Of a stretch of 24,104 nucleotides of DNA, positions 10,081 through 20,406 are shown one piece after another. Numbering within the stretch: the stretch's first letter is position 1; each line of letters begins with the position of its first letter. The notes beneath the pieces were generated by a model. That model saw only the letters and a list, made by a program, of their open reading frames with translations. It was not told the DNA's origin and made no database searches. The position numbers were made by a program, and so were the translations under genes. Source of the stretch: Saccoglossus kowalevskii (Eukaryota; Hemichordata; Enteropneusta; Harrimaniidae); assembly GCF_000003605.2 (NCBI RefSeq), contig NW_003152254.1:556684-580787 (forward strand), read 5' to 3'.

Positions 10081-10327
10081 CTAACTTTTTATTTTTTAGT
10101 GTGTGCAACAATGTCGGATTCAAATCAGCTGTGTCTTACAACTTTTAGATCTAATTCATAATGTATGTTTCTCGGTGTTCCCTTCAATGTATAAGTCAAC
10201 ACGCCAACTGTTATGTCCAAAATGTAGATTTATTTATTTTTGTTATTTATGTTTGTTATGTTTACTCGTCACAAAACATTCAGTGTGTACTTTATTATAC
10301 AATATGCATATGTATGGTAATTGTTAA
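10081..10327 (+). other. Candidate terminal exon behind a textbook 3' splice site
   Basis: TACTAAC at about 10079-10085 (a perfect branch-point word) is followed by a T-rich tract and TTTTTTAG ending at 10100. Directly after this AG a frame stays open to TAA at 10325-10327, about 75 codons with a dozen Cys and the run YFCYLCLLCLL. Another frame starts ATGTCGGATTC at 10111 but stops after 16 codons. TGT codons are common in T-rich DNA, so the Cys content may be compositional. No partner upstream exon was identified. Confidence 0.25.
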
Positions 10328-10350
10328 GTTAACCTGTTGAGCAAACATCG

Positions 10351-10390
10351 CCTCTAGTGGCAGGTTTGGGTAAGCCAAGGTCAGGGGTCA
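10351..10390 (+). promoter_or_regulatory. Paired CTCF-like and DR1 nuclear-receptor-like sites
   Basis: CCTCTAGTGGCAG (10351-10363) fits the core CTCF motif of bilaterians. Fifteen bases on, AGGTCA-G-GGGTCA (10378-10390) is a direct repeat of two nuclear receptor half-sites with one-base spacing (DR1), the type bound by RXR/HNF4-class receptors. Both lie in unique DNA between the D and B units. Motif matches only. Confidence 0.35.
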
Positions 10391-10930
10391 ATGACTTCAG
10401 AATGATAGCCGACAGAGAAAGTTATGTGTAAAGCTCTGTAAATTTGTCTTCATTACTGCCATCGAGCACTTCCAATTCTGAGAAATTGAAAGCCACTAAA
10501 TTGTGTTGGCTGCTGGGTCAATCTATTTCTTGCAATTTGCTGTGTTTTATATGTGCTGAGACTTTCCATGCTGCTCGATACAAGTGCCTATAGAATATGA
10601 TGCAATAACATATGTAGTGGACACTACATCATATAATTGTGTATAATTGATTGGCTATTTACAGCATGTTTATTCATTCTTGTTGACATGTTACACGTGA
10701 ATGCTTTCTTAATTCAGTGACTTCTGTGATTATGTCAGATTTGCTCTTCATGAATATCTACTGTAATGTAGTATATTGTATGTTGTATTTACTGTATGAA
10801 TTATGTACAGCAATTTGCTGAATTACTGTTTTTGTTTGTTCGCAGTCAATAGTTACTTGTCATGTGATATTTGGATTGGAATGAATAAGTTGAATGTCAT
10901 ATTTGCGTATATTGATTTATTTCATCCCAA
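10391..10930. other. Unique AT-rich sequence, no gene seen
   Basis: A possible acceptor (TTTTTGTTTGTTCGCAG, ending about 10846) is the only signal noted. No frame or repeat of note. Confidence 0.35.
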
Positions 10931-11260
10931 CGTGAGTCATAAAGAAGGATTTTGAAAGTCAATATAAGAGCCGCTGTGTTGGACAAGTTGGGAAAACTGG
11001 GGGGGGGGTTATTTGAGATATATAAAAGATTCATTTCGGGACACATTATGAGACATTCATTAACCAATAAGAGACTCATGATGAGGGTCTCTATTTTGAT
11101 TACTATGAGAGGTGCATTAATAGACACATTTCGAACCACAATTTTGTATACTGTGAGCCACATTCTGGGCTACTTGCAAGTCTCAGTCTTATAAAATGGT
11201 TAGTTTGAAAGCCACTGTAATGCCGTATTCAGTTGCACAGTGACAGCCACTATGAGTGTT
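10930..11260. repeat. Degenerate CACTGTG repeat, opposite orientation, with a G10 run
   Basis: The plus strand is purine-rich here (GAGACTCATGATGAGGGTCTC, ACTGTGAGCCACATT, CACAGTGACAGCCACTATGAG), the reverse of the blocks behind the promoters. Ten G in a row stand at 10999-11008. Confidence 0.5.
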
Positions 11261-11494
11261 GACCAGAAGGACAATAATCCACTATTATTTCCCTAATTAA
11301 TACTGTGATATTCGTTCGTATTATTGATTCAGTAGTATTTAATTGTGATTCAGTACTTTTATTGTTATTGTTTTTATTCAATTATTTTTATTTTTACATG
11401 CTTAACATCTCGGAAAACTAGCACAAGTACCGATTGCAAACGCTATTTCAAGGCTTTTCTTTTTTAAATCAATCACAGCTCATAGGACTACGAA

Positions 11495-11681
11495 CCAATC
11501 AGCACCAATCCCACAAAATGTTTTTTGCTGTGGCCGATCCTACCAAGGATATAAAATGCCTGAATTGTTGTTTTAGCTCGCGAGTACATGAAACGCAGTG
11601 GCGAGTAATAAAATGAGTTTCCTAATATCGTTTTCTGTTTCCATGAAACGCGCCCTAAATTTTACACTGGTTAGGATTGAG
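11495..11681 (+). promoter_or_regulatory. Candidate promoter with CCAAT, TATA and first-exon donor
   Basis: CCAATCA (11495-11501) and CCAATCC (11505-11511) precede TATAAAA (11550-11556) by about 45 bases. Predicted initiation would be near 11580. An ATG at 11614 opens 23 codons (MSFLISFSVSMKRALNF...) running into a good donor, GAG|GTAAGG, at 11681/11682. Two very short upstream frames precede it. The spacing is that of an animal pol II promoter and first exon; no downstream exon was found. Confidence 0.35.
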
Positions 11682-11689
11682 GTAAGGGT

Positions 11690-11970
11690 GAAACCCTATT
11701 CTCATGTCCTCCTCACAATAACAGACATCACATGGATTACTTCGCATACTATTGTGAATGATGTGTTCAATTTCCCAATGACATCCACTGTAGCAAACAT
11801 CATGTATGTCACTTTAAATGTCACTGTTGAGGCCAAATTTCCCGTTGTACGTTTGCTATATAGAGCCCTCTTTGGCGGCTTGCAAGTTTCGTTTGTTTGA
11901 TCTGACCTTTTACAGTCAGCCATTGTTTTCTGGAATGAACAGGTCGCGTGTCAAGTAGAACACGTTGGTA
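11690..11970 (+). promoter_or_regulatory. Degenerate repeat patch followed by a second TATA/donor pair
   Basis: At 11690-11840 words such as CTCACAATAACAGAC and TGTCACTGTTGAGG resemble the degenerate repeat. TATATAG at 11857-11863 is followed about 105 bases later by a donor-like TTG|GTATGT (11968-11973). It could be an alternative promoter and leader exon of the same plus-strand gene; chance is equally possible. Confidence 0.2.
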
Positions 11971-11973
11971 TGT

Positions 11974-12910
11974 ACAGATTCATTATTTACCAATATTTGC
12001 TATGGCATTTTGAGAGAAAAGTTGACTGTATTGTGTATTTTATTTCTTGATTGTTTCAAACATGTGACATGCTAGCTCGGCCCATACCGTTTTCTTGGGT
12101 GATCATTTGCATATGTTTATGTGGCAAGGTATTTCATATTACTGAAAGTTTGTGCAGTAGATTGACTAGTTTCATGTATAATTTATAAACAGCCATGTAA
12201 TTAGGTATGTTTTTTAAAAATAGTTACATTTACCTTAGCAAAAGCATCTCGTCAGTAATCTGTATTTTGATGATGGGAAATGTTTCATTATTTTCTTTCC
12301 TAGTACAACTAAAGTTCATGGTCATATCTGCCACCAGCATAAGCAGATGTTTGTCGCTTGCTTGGAGGTGCTTGGAAATTGTTTCATGTGTACAAACGTA
12401 ATGGAAATATGCATTAAAGACAATATATCCCTGAAGTTGAACCTCCATGAATATATGTGTTTGATTGCGTCAAAGGGACCAACAATCACTATGAGTGAGC
12501 AATTGAGTTTCACAGTGACGGCCCTGAGGGTTATGTACGTACTGGCTAACACTCCTGAAATTCGTTAGCCCTGTTCTTTAGTCGCACCTGTTCATGTTTC
12601 ATTTTTGTTTTTCTGCAATTCTGAACTATGGAATATTTCCAAAAAAACATAATCGAAGTTCTTCTTTACAATGTGACTGGTCAGGGGACTAGCAATGACT
12701 TATATCACTTAATGATAATTACACCTGTTTTAATTAATTTTGGAACATATTCTTCTTGCTAAATGACTATATTTACTTGTCTTTAAATAATTTCGGTTTC
12801 AGAAAGAAAGACTATACCGACATGTTCTGCTTATTGGTTTCTTTTTAATAAACTAGCTTAACGTGACATACCGGTGTATTTATTTCGGCTTTTAATTAAT
12901 TATACCAATG
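11974..12910. other. Unique sequence, no gene seen
   Basis: Short frames on both strands at 12207-12568 mirror each other and show no family resemblance. CACAGTGACGGCCCTGAGGG at 12510-12529 is a lone degenerate-repeat word. Confidence 0.35.
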
Positions 12911-12914
12911 TGTT

Positions 12915-13482
12915 CATGGAAAACACACTTGCGCACTCTTTCAATATAATAGTTTACTTCGACAAGGCGGGGTAATGTCTCCTATGTTATTCAATATTTA
13001 TATGAACAACCGAAATTTAAACTACATTGATGCTCTAATTGTCTATTTTTGTGACATGGACAGGGAATACCAACAAACTTTGCTCTGCATCAAGGCAGAT
13101 CTACTTTTGGGGAGACTGCAGACTAACTGCAGTTAGAATGTTAAATACTTTCTGGTATAACGTTTTTGATTTCAAATGCGGTATTCATTAAAACGTCGTT
13201 GCTCAAAAATTTAAATGTATTCTACAATAACTGTCATCGACTTTTGGGTTAGGCTTATAATCAAAGAACGCGTTTAGCTATTTGTATACTTTCACAAGGT
13301 TTATACAAACAATTGTAATGTTTTGCGCGTAAACTCATCGACCAATGCATTGTTGAGTACATCAGAGAAATTAAATGTTGCATGGCCTGTACAGACATTG
13401 GATTAAGGCGTTTTAAGCGGAGTTCAGTTACATATGGGCATCGTCTGAAATTGAGAACAATAATAATAATAATAATAATAAT
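12915..13482 (+). mobile_element. 5'-truncated LINE (non-LTR retrotransposon) fragment
   Basis: The plus-strand frame near 12958-13010 reads RQGGVMSPMLFNIYMNN, the conserved reverse transcriptase block (RQG..LSP.LFN.Y.ND) of LINEs. Further on, KADLLLGRLQTNC (about 13090-13130) corresponds to the active-site box, normally ADDLLLL, with one Asp codon missing. Then SNAVFIKTSLLKNLNVFYNNCHRLLG (13165-13250) resembles the region after the RT of CR1/Jockey-type LINEs. Stops interrupt the frame. An (AAT)8 tract at 13459-13482 may be its 3' tail. Dead, 5'-truncated copy; clade unresolved. Confidence 0.65.
13459..13482 (+). repeat. (AAT)8 microsatellite
   Basis: Eight uninterrupted AAT units. Position at the end of the LINE-like sequence suggests it derives from the element's tail. 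Confidence 0.9.
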
Positions 13483-15100
13483 TGCTATTGGGTAACATAT
13501 TGGGTCAATCCTTTGCCTGCAATTACAGCTGACACAGACTATTTGTTACTTGATGATGGTTTATTACTATGACCAGTGTTTCGTTGTATCACATGTAATA
13601 CATGGGAGTGCCCAACCAACCATGCTACCGGTAACCATGAGACATTTAATTATAACCCCATCATAAAGACTACATCTCGCTGGTTGCATGTATGTTCCAA
13701 CACTTGTGCATTATATACAAATTAATTGTGAAAGATATCACACTTCAAGCGTTTCAAACAAAAAGTTTCAACACGATACACGTACGTTGTATTAAAATAA
13801 AATTTGTTACTTATATCTACACAGAAACAACATTAGTATGTTTGAGTATTTGATTTACAGCATATTTGAAGGTTTTGGATGACCATTTCTTCAACAAAAC
13901 ATTGATATCACAATGGGTACCAATCTACTGGCTAAATATATTTCTTTACTCATAAGAGGCAGAATCAGGGGCAAAATCATACAATTTCAGCTCTAGATGT
14001 ATTGATATGATGTATTTTACAAATAATTCTTCTATCAAAATTAATCTAATACAATATAATGTCTTTCTTTTTCTGCATATGGTGTAAATATTTCTCATCT
14101 TATTCCAATGTGCTAGAACTTGCAGTAGATAAGACGAATTTGAGAATCAAAATAGGCTCCCGTCTTCGAGATGCTAAGTCAAGATCTTAAAGAGAAAGTC
14201 GTTACTCAATATTCAAGCTGGCGGCAAATAACGACATGGCCGGATGATCAACTATGTAGAAGATTATTTCGTGAATCGACTACTCATATTGATATATGGA
14301 ATCCCTTATTCAGTGAACCGTTTACTTATCAATTTTGCTTACGCTTGATTGGAAGTTGTTTGGTCCTCAATATCGTATGACAGTATACGTGGTTGAATGT
14401 TATACTCTGTTGGCTTCTATGTGCCAGCTAAATCAAAAGTTCTTTTGATGGGTGTCTTACATAAAACACACAAATGTAAAAAAACTTCCATTCATGTTTT
14501 ACCAACTGCCATGCAATGCATAACATAATGCTACTGCCCCGAACACCAAACATGGTAGCGCTTTATCCAGCATTTGTCTATCACATTGACACACGTTGCA
14601 AAAGTTAGGAATGACTGAGAGGTCAAAGACCCTTCACTAACGAGTTTCGAATTAAGCGCCATCAGTCGGTTTTCGTCTGAGAATGAGGGTCGATTTCTCG
14701 ATTGCGAAAATGGCTTCATTATATGACAATCTGATTTAAGTCACCTCAACATCACCCTCCAGCCTATTTTAGTGAATAATATTGTTTCCTTTATATAACT
14801 AGATTTTACATTTTAATATGCAAGACTCCCTAAGAATATATTTTTTCTATAGTTTACAGGTTTCAAACAATATTTGTGACTGTAAAAAATAGCACATCTA
14901 TTGCCTATTTAGTTCGCCTGGCTTATCAATATTGGAGGATGTCAATTCGACATAATAATACATAATTTCCACTTTGTGTTTTCGGTATATTTCTTACTTT
15001 TCCTTTCAAATCATGATAATTTATAGATGGTGTTTGCAATGTAAATAACTCCTATAACGTAAAACAAATTGTGAAAATTACAAAAAATATATCATTAGTT
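13483..15100. other. Unique AT-rich sequence, no convincing gene
   Basis: Two short frames (14171-14380 plus, 14531-14719 minus) have mixed composition but no recognisable domain, splice signals or repeat match. No RNA gene seen. The right end joins the 3' side of copy B. Confidence 0.4.
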
Positions 15101-15106
15101 GTATAT

Positions 15107-15112
15107 TTTATT
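15107..15112 (-). terminator. Possible poly(A) signal of copy B
   Basis: AATAAA on the minus strand lies three bases past the TAA of copy B. The region is AT-rich, so chance is possible. Confidence 0.35.
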
Positions 15113-15114
15113 AC

Positions 15115-15335
15115 TTATATTATGTATTCGTATCGTTCACATGTCGCTAATTTCAACACATGCGAGGACAAGCTCTTTTTTTCCAGGTCACTGGTCCAGT
15201 TATTCTCCTCTGTTTGTTGTGCATTGTAAAGTTGAATGTCAGATGGCAACTCGTACGACATCACGGCCCGAACTTCGCTCAAACTAACCATGACAACCAG
15301 TCAAACGAACAACAATATTCGAGATTTTACCATGT
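15115..15335 (-). pseudogene. Secreted peptide precursor, copy B, coding exon with a nonsense codon
   Basis: The exon begins at 15335 behind the acceptor CTCTAG, two bases before ATG 15333-15331, and is very similar to copy A. Codon 11, in the middle of the signal peptide, is TGA (15303-15301) where A has TGT, so translation would stop after ten residues. Downstream the frame stays open through the spacer (ELPSD, QQTEENN), a Lys-Lys site and the tail SLSSHVLKLATCERYEYII, to TAA at 15117-15115. AATAAA follows at 15112-15107, so this may be the terminal exon. Promoter, leader exon and donor are intact. Recent pseudogene is the simplest reading; a sequencing error at that base is possible. Confidence 0.65.
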
Positions 15336-16619
15336 CTAGAGTGAAAAAAACACAGAATATGCTAAAATCAAGGGAGATATGCAAAAGTGCTGGATCGGTG
15401 AAATATGTATGGAATAATGTAAATTTAATGTAGTTTACTAGTTAGACGCCCTGGTTTCTACAGGTAACTAGATACTAGTACTATAGTACTTATTAGAATA
15501 ATATACGTAATAAATATGCACACCAAGTGGACACTGTGCCATTATATCTATATTTTATTGTTCCCTCTATTTGAAACGTATTGAGTAAATAAAGAAAAAG
15601 GTAACGTGTAAGTAATAACGTAAGTTATCTTTAGCAGTGTACCCACGAGTTGGAAAATGTGTGCGCGGTTGTATTCTTGTATGACTATAAACTAGACGGG
15701 GAATGACACAACGCATTCGAATTTCGGACACACCAGTAGCACACTCTTACGTAAACATTATTTATCGTGTTCGTAGCGAATAGTCGAACACCAAATTACC
15801 AAATATTATTTTAGTGGAAATAGTACGTATTTTGTGTGTAATGGTTGGGAAAATGTTCATGAAATATAGAAATAAACTAAATGTTTTATGACATACTGGA
15901 AACGTTATTTGATTGAGCCTATTCTTGAAGTTATGACATCCTAACGTCGACTGTTTGTTAACGCTTGTAATATTATTTCGTGCGTTATTTAACTGTATCT
16001 ACTAACTAATTAGGTACAGAATGGAGCTTCACATTTGGTGACAGAGTCATCACACAGAGCGATTATTACAGTTTCTGGATCTTCCTGCAAACATTCAATA
16101 TTGAATCCAGATAAGTGGATTTAGTTTCAAAATAGGTGATGAGGGATACCCTTTACCTCCAGGGACTCATTGTGAGCCTTTTCAAAGGTCGAAAAGCATC
16201 AGCAGTTCCTGTGTATTCCAGATTTGTTGCTCAGTACCCTCGTTTTCTACCCTAATCCTGTGTCTTATGTAGAGTGATTTATTTCACTTCGATTATGTGA
16301 TGATTGTCAACACAGTCCCCAAAATTGACTGTTGTGAATTACTGATGTGTCAATTTATAGAAGTATCATCAAAACATATTCTCAGAACAAATTTTAGTGT
16401 CGATAAGAAGTTTCGCCAATCGAGCTGTTTCAGAAGAAAGGAGACTGTCCAATATACATAGCATACTGTTACGTTGGTAGCGCGTGTGCTCTTTCCTATT
16501 TTATAACTAGTTGAATATTTTTGTATTGCCAGTTATGATCTGCATATCACTAATTGTGGGGCAAATGCAATTAAGCAAATCATAATGACAAAAAATAACT
16601 GAAACAGATATCTACTCAC
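15336..16619 (-). other. Intron 1 of peptide gene B
   Basis: Donor GTGAGT at 16619-16614, acceptor AG at 15337-15336. It matches the A intron closely except for an insertion of about 30 bases near 15820-15850 and a deletion of about 750 bases near 16437-16475. No other coding content. Confidence 0.6.
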
Positions 16620-16686
16620 TTCACAATAGCTTGACAAATTCACTTGTGTTTTCTGTAGTACGATGACCGCACTGGTTGTACTGACT
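16620..16686 (-). other. 5' UTR exon 1 of peptide gene B
   Basis: The leader is 67 bases, the same length as in A and E, without ATG. It runs from the initiator A at 16686 to GTGAA at 16620. Confidence 0.6.
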
Positions 16687-16713
16687 GAAATGTAATAATA
16701 TAGCCTGTTTATA
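16680..16713 (-). promoter_or_regulatory. Core promoter of peptide gene B
   Basis: TATAAA at 16713-16708 and TTTCAGTCAGT at 16690-16680, with spacing identical to A. The promoter is intact although the coding exon carries a stop. Confidence 0.65.
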
Positions 16714-16769
16714 TCTACATATTCATTAGATGTGTGTATTTTCGTGACATAGCCGTTATGTATGACTGA

Positions 16770-17420
16770 ATTTACATCTTCATATTCTGTTCAGGCCCTA
16801 TCACCCTCACAATATCCAGGCTTTCGCCATGTAACAGTCTTTTACTATGATTCGCGTTATGACCTTCGCTGTATGCCTCTCTCTGACAATAATAGGTGAA
16901 TGAGAGGTAATAGATGTGGCTCTCAGAGAGAATCAATATTTGTCTCTGAAAGTTCAATACATTGTGTCCACAGTACCCATTGTGGCTGACACAGTGGTTC
17001 TTAATATGCTTATAACAGTGATCATCTTGGTAACCCTTAGGATTGTATGTAACACTTGTTCACAATATAATGTTTATTGTGTCCCTAGGTGTATGTCACA
17101 GGGATATTTACTCTGAATCAAACTATTAACCACAATAAATGTCTTCATCTGGCCATCACAGTGTATATAGTGTATATCATAGTGTATCTTTCACATTGTG
17201 GCTCTACCTGCGGACCACACAATTCCCCCATCGTGACACTCACATTAACCAAGCTCCCATCACACAAAGTTACTCTTATAATGTCTCTAATTGTTTTTGT
17301 TTCACAATTTGACAGTCACTGTGTTTCTCAAAGTGAACCTCAAGTATGTTCGTCAACTGCACTTTCCAAGCCCCTGTCAACATTAATATTCACGGTAGTG
17401 CAACTTCTCATTCCACTTTA
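16770..17420. repeat. Degenerate CACTGTG repeat upstream of gene B
   Basis: It aligns with 2600-3180 and 22740-23290 (shared CATTGTGGCTGACAC, CTTATAACAGTG, TTTATTGTGTCCCTA, GACCACACAATT). Open frames crossing it on the plus strand are by-products of stop-poor repeat words. Confidence 0.7.
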
Positions 17421-18200
17421 AGTCTAAGACTAAATTTTAACCTAATTCTTTTTACCGATTTGCTTGTTCGATTTCAAAACTTATATATTAATTTTGTTTG
17501 TTTTTGTTTTTGTTTGTTTTCTTGAATATAACAACTACAACTGCCGGCATATTTTTAAGTCGGTCAGCTGTTACATTAATCAGCCGACGAGTTTTGCCCT
17601 GTGCATTAGCTTGATTTTCTATCCTATTCTTTTGCTTCCTTGTACATGCGTTCGTTCTTATAACTATGTTGAGATTTATTTGTTCTGACGAGATAAATAA
17701 TATCGTAAGTCAAACCTTTCTTGGTTTTATTCTATGCATGCAACTGCTGTGTAATCGCGTCCGAATGTTTTGGTGTGCGTATGTGTATATTGTATTCATA
17801 TTCCCGGGCCCTACCAAACTTCGTCTCCATCTTCGCTTCATTTTTCGTTTTAAAATTGGTAAAATTCACAGGTATTGGCAAAGCTACTTACTAATAACAA
17901 TAATGAACGTTATTGTTTAAGTAATGCGTTATTGATGTTTAAGACATGACATTCCATCCAAATCATTTATAGGCAATCCATTATCAATGAGTAAACATCA
18001 GATGAGAAAAAAATAGTGAAATATTTTCAAGATATTCAGGAAAAAATGGCAATTGGTGATTTTATACTCATGCATTCTCTAATTCACTGTCCTATTATTT
18101 TAATGAGTTTGCAATCCTTTTTCAACACTTACATCTGCTGCGTAATTACTTGTTTATCGATGAATATGGACAACCTCCATATTCTCAAGGATTTCACCAT
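17421..18200. other. T-rich unique sequence, no gene seen
   Basis: Short hydrophobic frames on the plus strand reflect T-rich composition (TTTGTTTGTTTTTGTTTTTG at 17493-17512). No motif or repeat match. Confidence 0.35.
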
Positions 18201-18780
18201 ACATGTTGGCGTTGGGATCACAAGACCAGCACAACATATTAAGTGTGACTCCCAATATTATAAACTGCGAGGGTCACCGAGGAGACTACCGAGAGGGACT
18301 GAAAAAGGGGACAGTGCAAGCCACAATATTGTGCAGGCTACTATATGCAACACAATGTGGGACAAAGGGTGATGAGAGAATCTGTGAGGATATCTATGAA
18401 AACCAATGTGAATCACAATGACATGGTAAGGATTCAAATGCATGCCACCATGGAGTACATTATAAGGGTTGCTGTATTTTACATATTAAAAGTTTGACAG
18501 TTTGAGTTACAATAATATAGGTTTAGAATGAGAGCATCTGTGAGCCAAAATGTTGGGGACTACGTTCTGTTCCTCTGAGAGGGGCATGTTGGCACAGTGG
18601 GACACTGTGGGAGGGAAAAGTACAATCAGTCGATATGTGAACCAAAGTGGAAGGCACTTGTGGTCACGATGATTGACACAGCAAGTGATAAAATGAGGTT
18701 CCAAAACAATCCCCTTGTACTGAATCATTTGATGATGAATCTCTCGCAACACAAAATTACCATTCACAGCTGACAGCTGA
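18200..18780. repeat. Degenerate CACTGTG repeat, inverted orientation
   Basis: Words such as CAAGCCACAATATTGTGCAG, GGCACAGTGGGACACTGTGG and GTGAACCAAAGTGG show the repeat family with the purine-rich strand on plus. No conserved frame. Confidence 0.5.
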
Positions 18781-19397
18781 TCGTTGTGGGTTGAAACTCT
18801 GTGGGTATTTCAATATGATACGTAATCAGTGCGAGTGGAATAGCCACCTTCGATAGTACACGTGATTGAATTAAATAACATGTTAGTTGCCATGGGAAAA
18901 AAATGCTAAATGGAAAGTCTTAACATAGGTATCAAAAAGATACCACTTTATTCAACCAGCATCACTTCACAGGTTGTACAGTGTGAGACTATGAATCAAT
19001 TAAATTGGGTTCAAGGTATAAGTAACATCCGTAGATACGCTCCCCCCCTCACCAAGAGTTCAAATTGGAAACATTGATTAATTAATGGGTCATCTACTCA
19101 TTTCTATTTCTATGATTGTTTAAATGACTGGTTAAAGAATAATTGGTGACCTTATTTCAATGTTACGTTATTACTCGCCACTCTGCGAACTCAGTATAGT
19201 CTCACTATAGTTTATGATTACCAAATAGTCACAATTCTCATGTGAAGTAGTTTGTGTGTATTACAAAAATCTAGGAGCTGTCGCGTTCGAAATTGACCTC
19301 AAACAAACTCATGATTAAAAAAAAATAACAAGAAACATTACAGATTGTTTCATACGATTATCAATATTTTTCATTTTATCCTCTGATTTCGCTATTT
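18781..19397. other. 3' flank of copy C, nothing recognised
   Basis: It includes a C run near 19041-19047 and an A run near 19317-19325. If gene C has further exons on the minus strand they should lie here or further left; none could be identified. Confidence 0.3.
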
Positions 19398-19573
19398 TCA
19401 ACCACAACATCTTTTTTCTGCGCCACTGTCACCGTTATTTTCATCTGCTTGTTCGATATTGGATTGAGTTTCAGACAGCAACTCTGATGGGGACATGCCC
19501 CGGACTTCACCACAAATAGCCATATTTAAGGCAACAAGACAAATCAACAGCAGTATCACAGTTTTTGTCATGA
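19398..19573 (-). CDS. Secreted peptide precursor, copy C, coding exon
   Basis: ATG at 19571-19569, two bases inside the exon, behind the acceptor GGTTCTAG. The product as read has 57 residues: a signal peptide (basic MTKT, core VILLLICLVALNMAIC, end GEVRG), a polar spacer (MSPSELLSETQ, QADENNGDSG) and a Lys-Arg site followed by Cys-Cys-Gly and TGA (19400-19398). Signal and spacer align with A and B (MS..EL.S..Q, ENN..S, EK-basic) despite clear divergence. Only three residues after the dibasic site is odd: either the tail is spliced elsewhere, or a length change in the A run (about 19411-19416) has shifted the frame. Promoter and leader exon lie at 20407-20503. Confidence 0.68.
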
Positions 19574-20406
19574 CTAGAACCAGTTCTTAAAGAGAAAACA
19601 AACACAGAATATGTTAAAATATAATACAAATTATTTAAAGGTACGTAATTGGACATGTCAAGATGGGGTGACATATTTATTATAAATACATCTATCATAT
19701 CAATCACAAAAGACGAGTCTGGACAATTTGCGGAATAGTACATCCTTGCAAAGTGGAATAAAAAATGCATTGTTCCTGTAATTAATTTTTTTAATCAGGC
19801 GAATTTATGAATGTTGTGGTTAGCATATTAGAAACAATCACGAGGTATGATATATGTTTCAGACCAAACATACATGTAGCAGGTGCATTGTGGGTACAAT
19901 TTCAAAAGTATCATGTCACAAACAGACGAATGATAATGCCAATTTCTGTGTATATCAAAAACAATTATCACTCATCACCTTAAGGGACCCAGTTCATTCC
20001 CTTGAGACAGAGAGAACACAGTGTGTGGATTTAAAAATAGTTCAACTTGTCAAAATTGTCAAAAATAATATTACAATAATAAACCAAACTGCCGTATGTA
20101 TATTCTTTCAAACAGTTTGTCTACCAGTGATGAGTCACAGCACAGCCATGCTACTGGAAGACTCGTAGCGTGTGAAACTACTTTAAAACATACACTTTGT
20201 TGGTAGCATGTACGACTTTTTCCTCTTCTGCACTTTTGTAAGAGGCCAAATGGTGTAAACCAAACCAACCAAGCTTAACAAATTTAAGTAGTCAGAACGA
20301 CTGGTTTTAATAGCAACTGTATTTGTCAGTTATTATATCACGTAACGTGGAGCAAAGCTAATAAACATAATAAAAAATATCATAACTGAAACAGATGTCT
20401 ACTAAC
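19574..20406 (-). other. Intron 1 of peptide gene C
   Basis: Donor GTTAGT at 20406-20401, acceptor AG at 19575-19574, about 830 bases. The 50 bases next to the acceptor resemble A and B (ACATATTCTGTGTTTG); the rest is unique. No coding content. Confidence 0.55.

Noticed and set aside
12230-12552. Overlapping frames on both strands
   Set aside because: Neither shows a domain, codon bias or splice signal; they lie on opposite strands of the same bases.
13123-13136. 14-base palindrome CTAACTGCAGTTAG
   Set aside because: Isolated inside the LINE fragment; no second copy or terminator-like context.
16772-17421. Open frames across the degenerate repeat, both strands (also 22739-23448)
   Set aside because: Similar frames appear in every block because repeat words lack stops; residues are Thr/Val/Leu-rich repeats of the DNA words without domain or splice context.
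18016-18372. 118-codon plus-strand frame
   Set aside because: It runs from unique AT-rich DNA into the degenerate repeat, has no signal or domain, and is not kept in the other blocks.
18995-19060. GGTTCAAGG word near a C run, considered as a tRNA or SINE B box
   Set aside because: No matching A box, cloverleaf or tail was found.
19507-19770. 87-codon minus-strand frame overlapping copy C
   Set aside because: It is in another frame from the signal-peptide ATG and crosses the splice acceptor; the conserved frame is the one starting at 19571.
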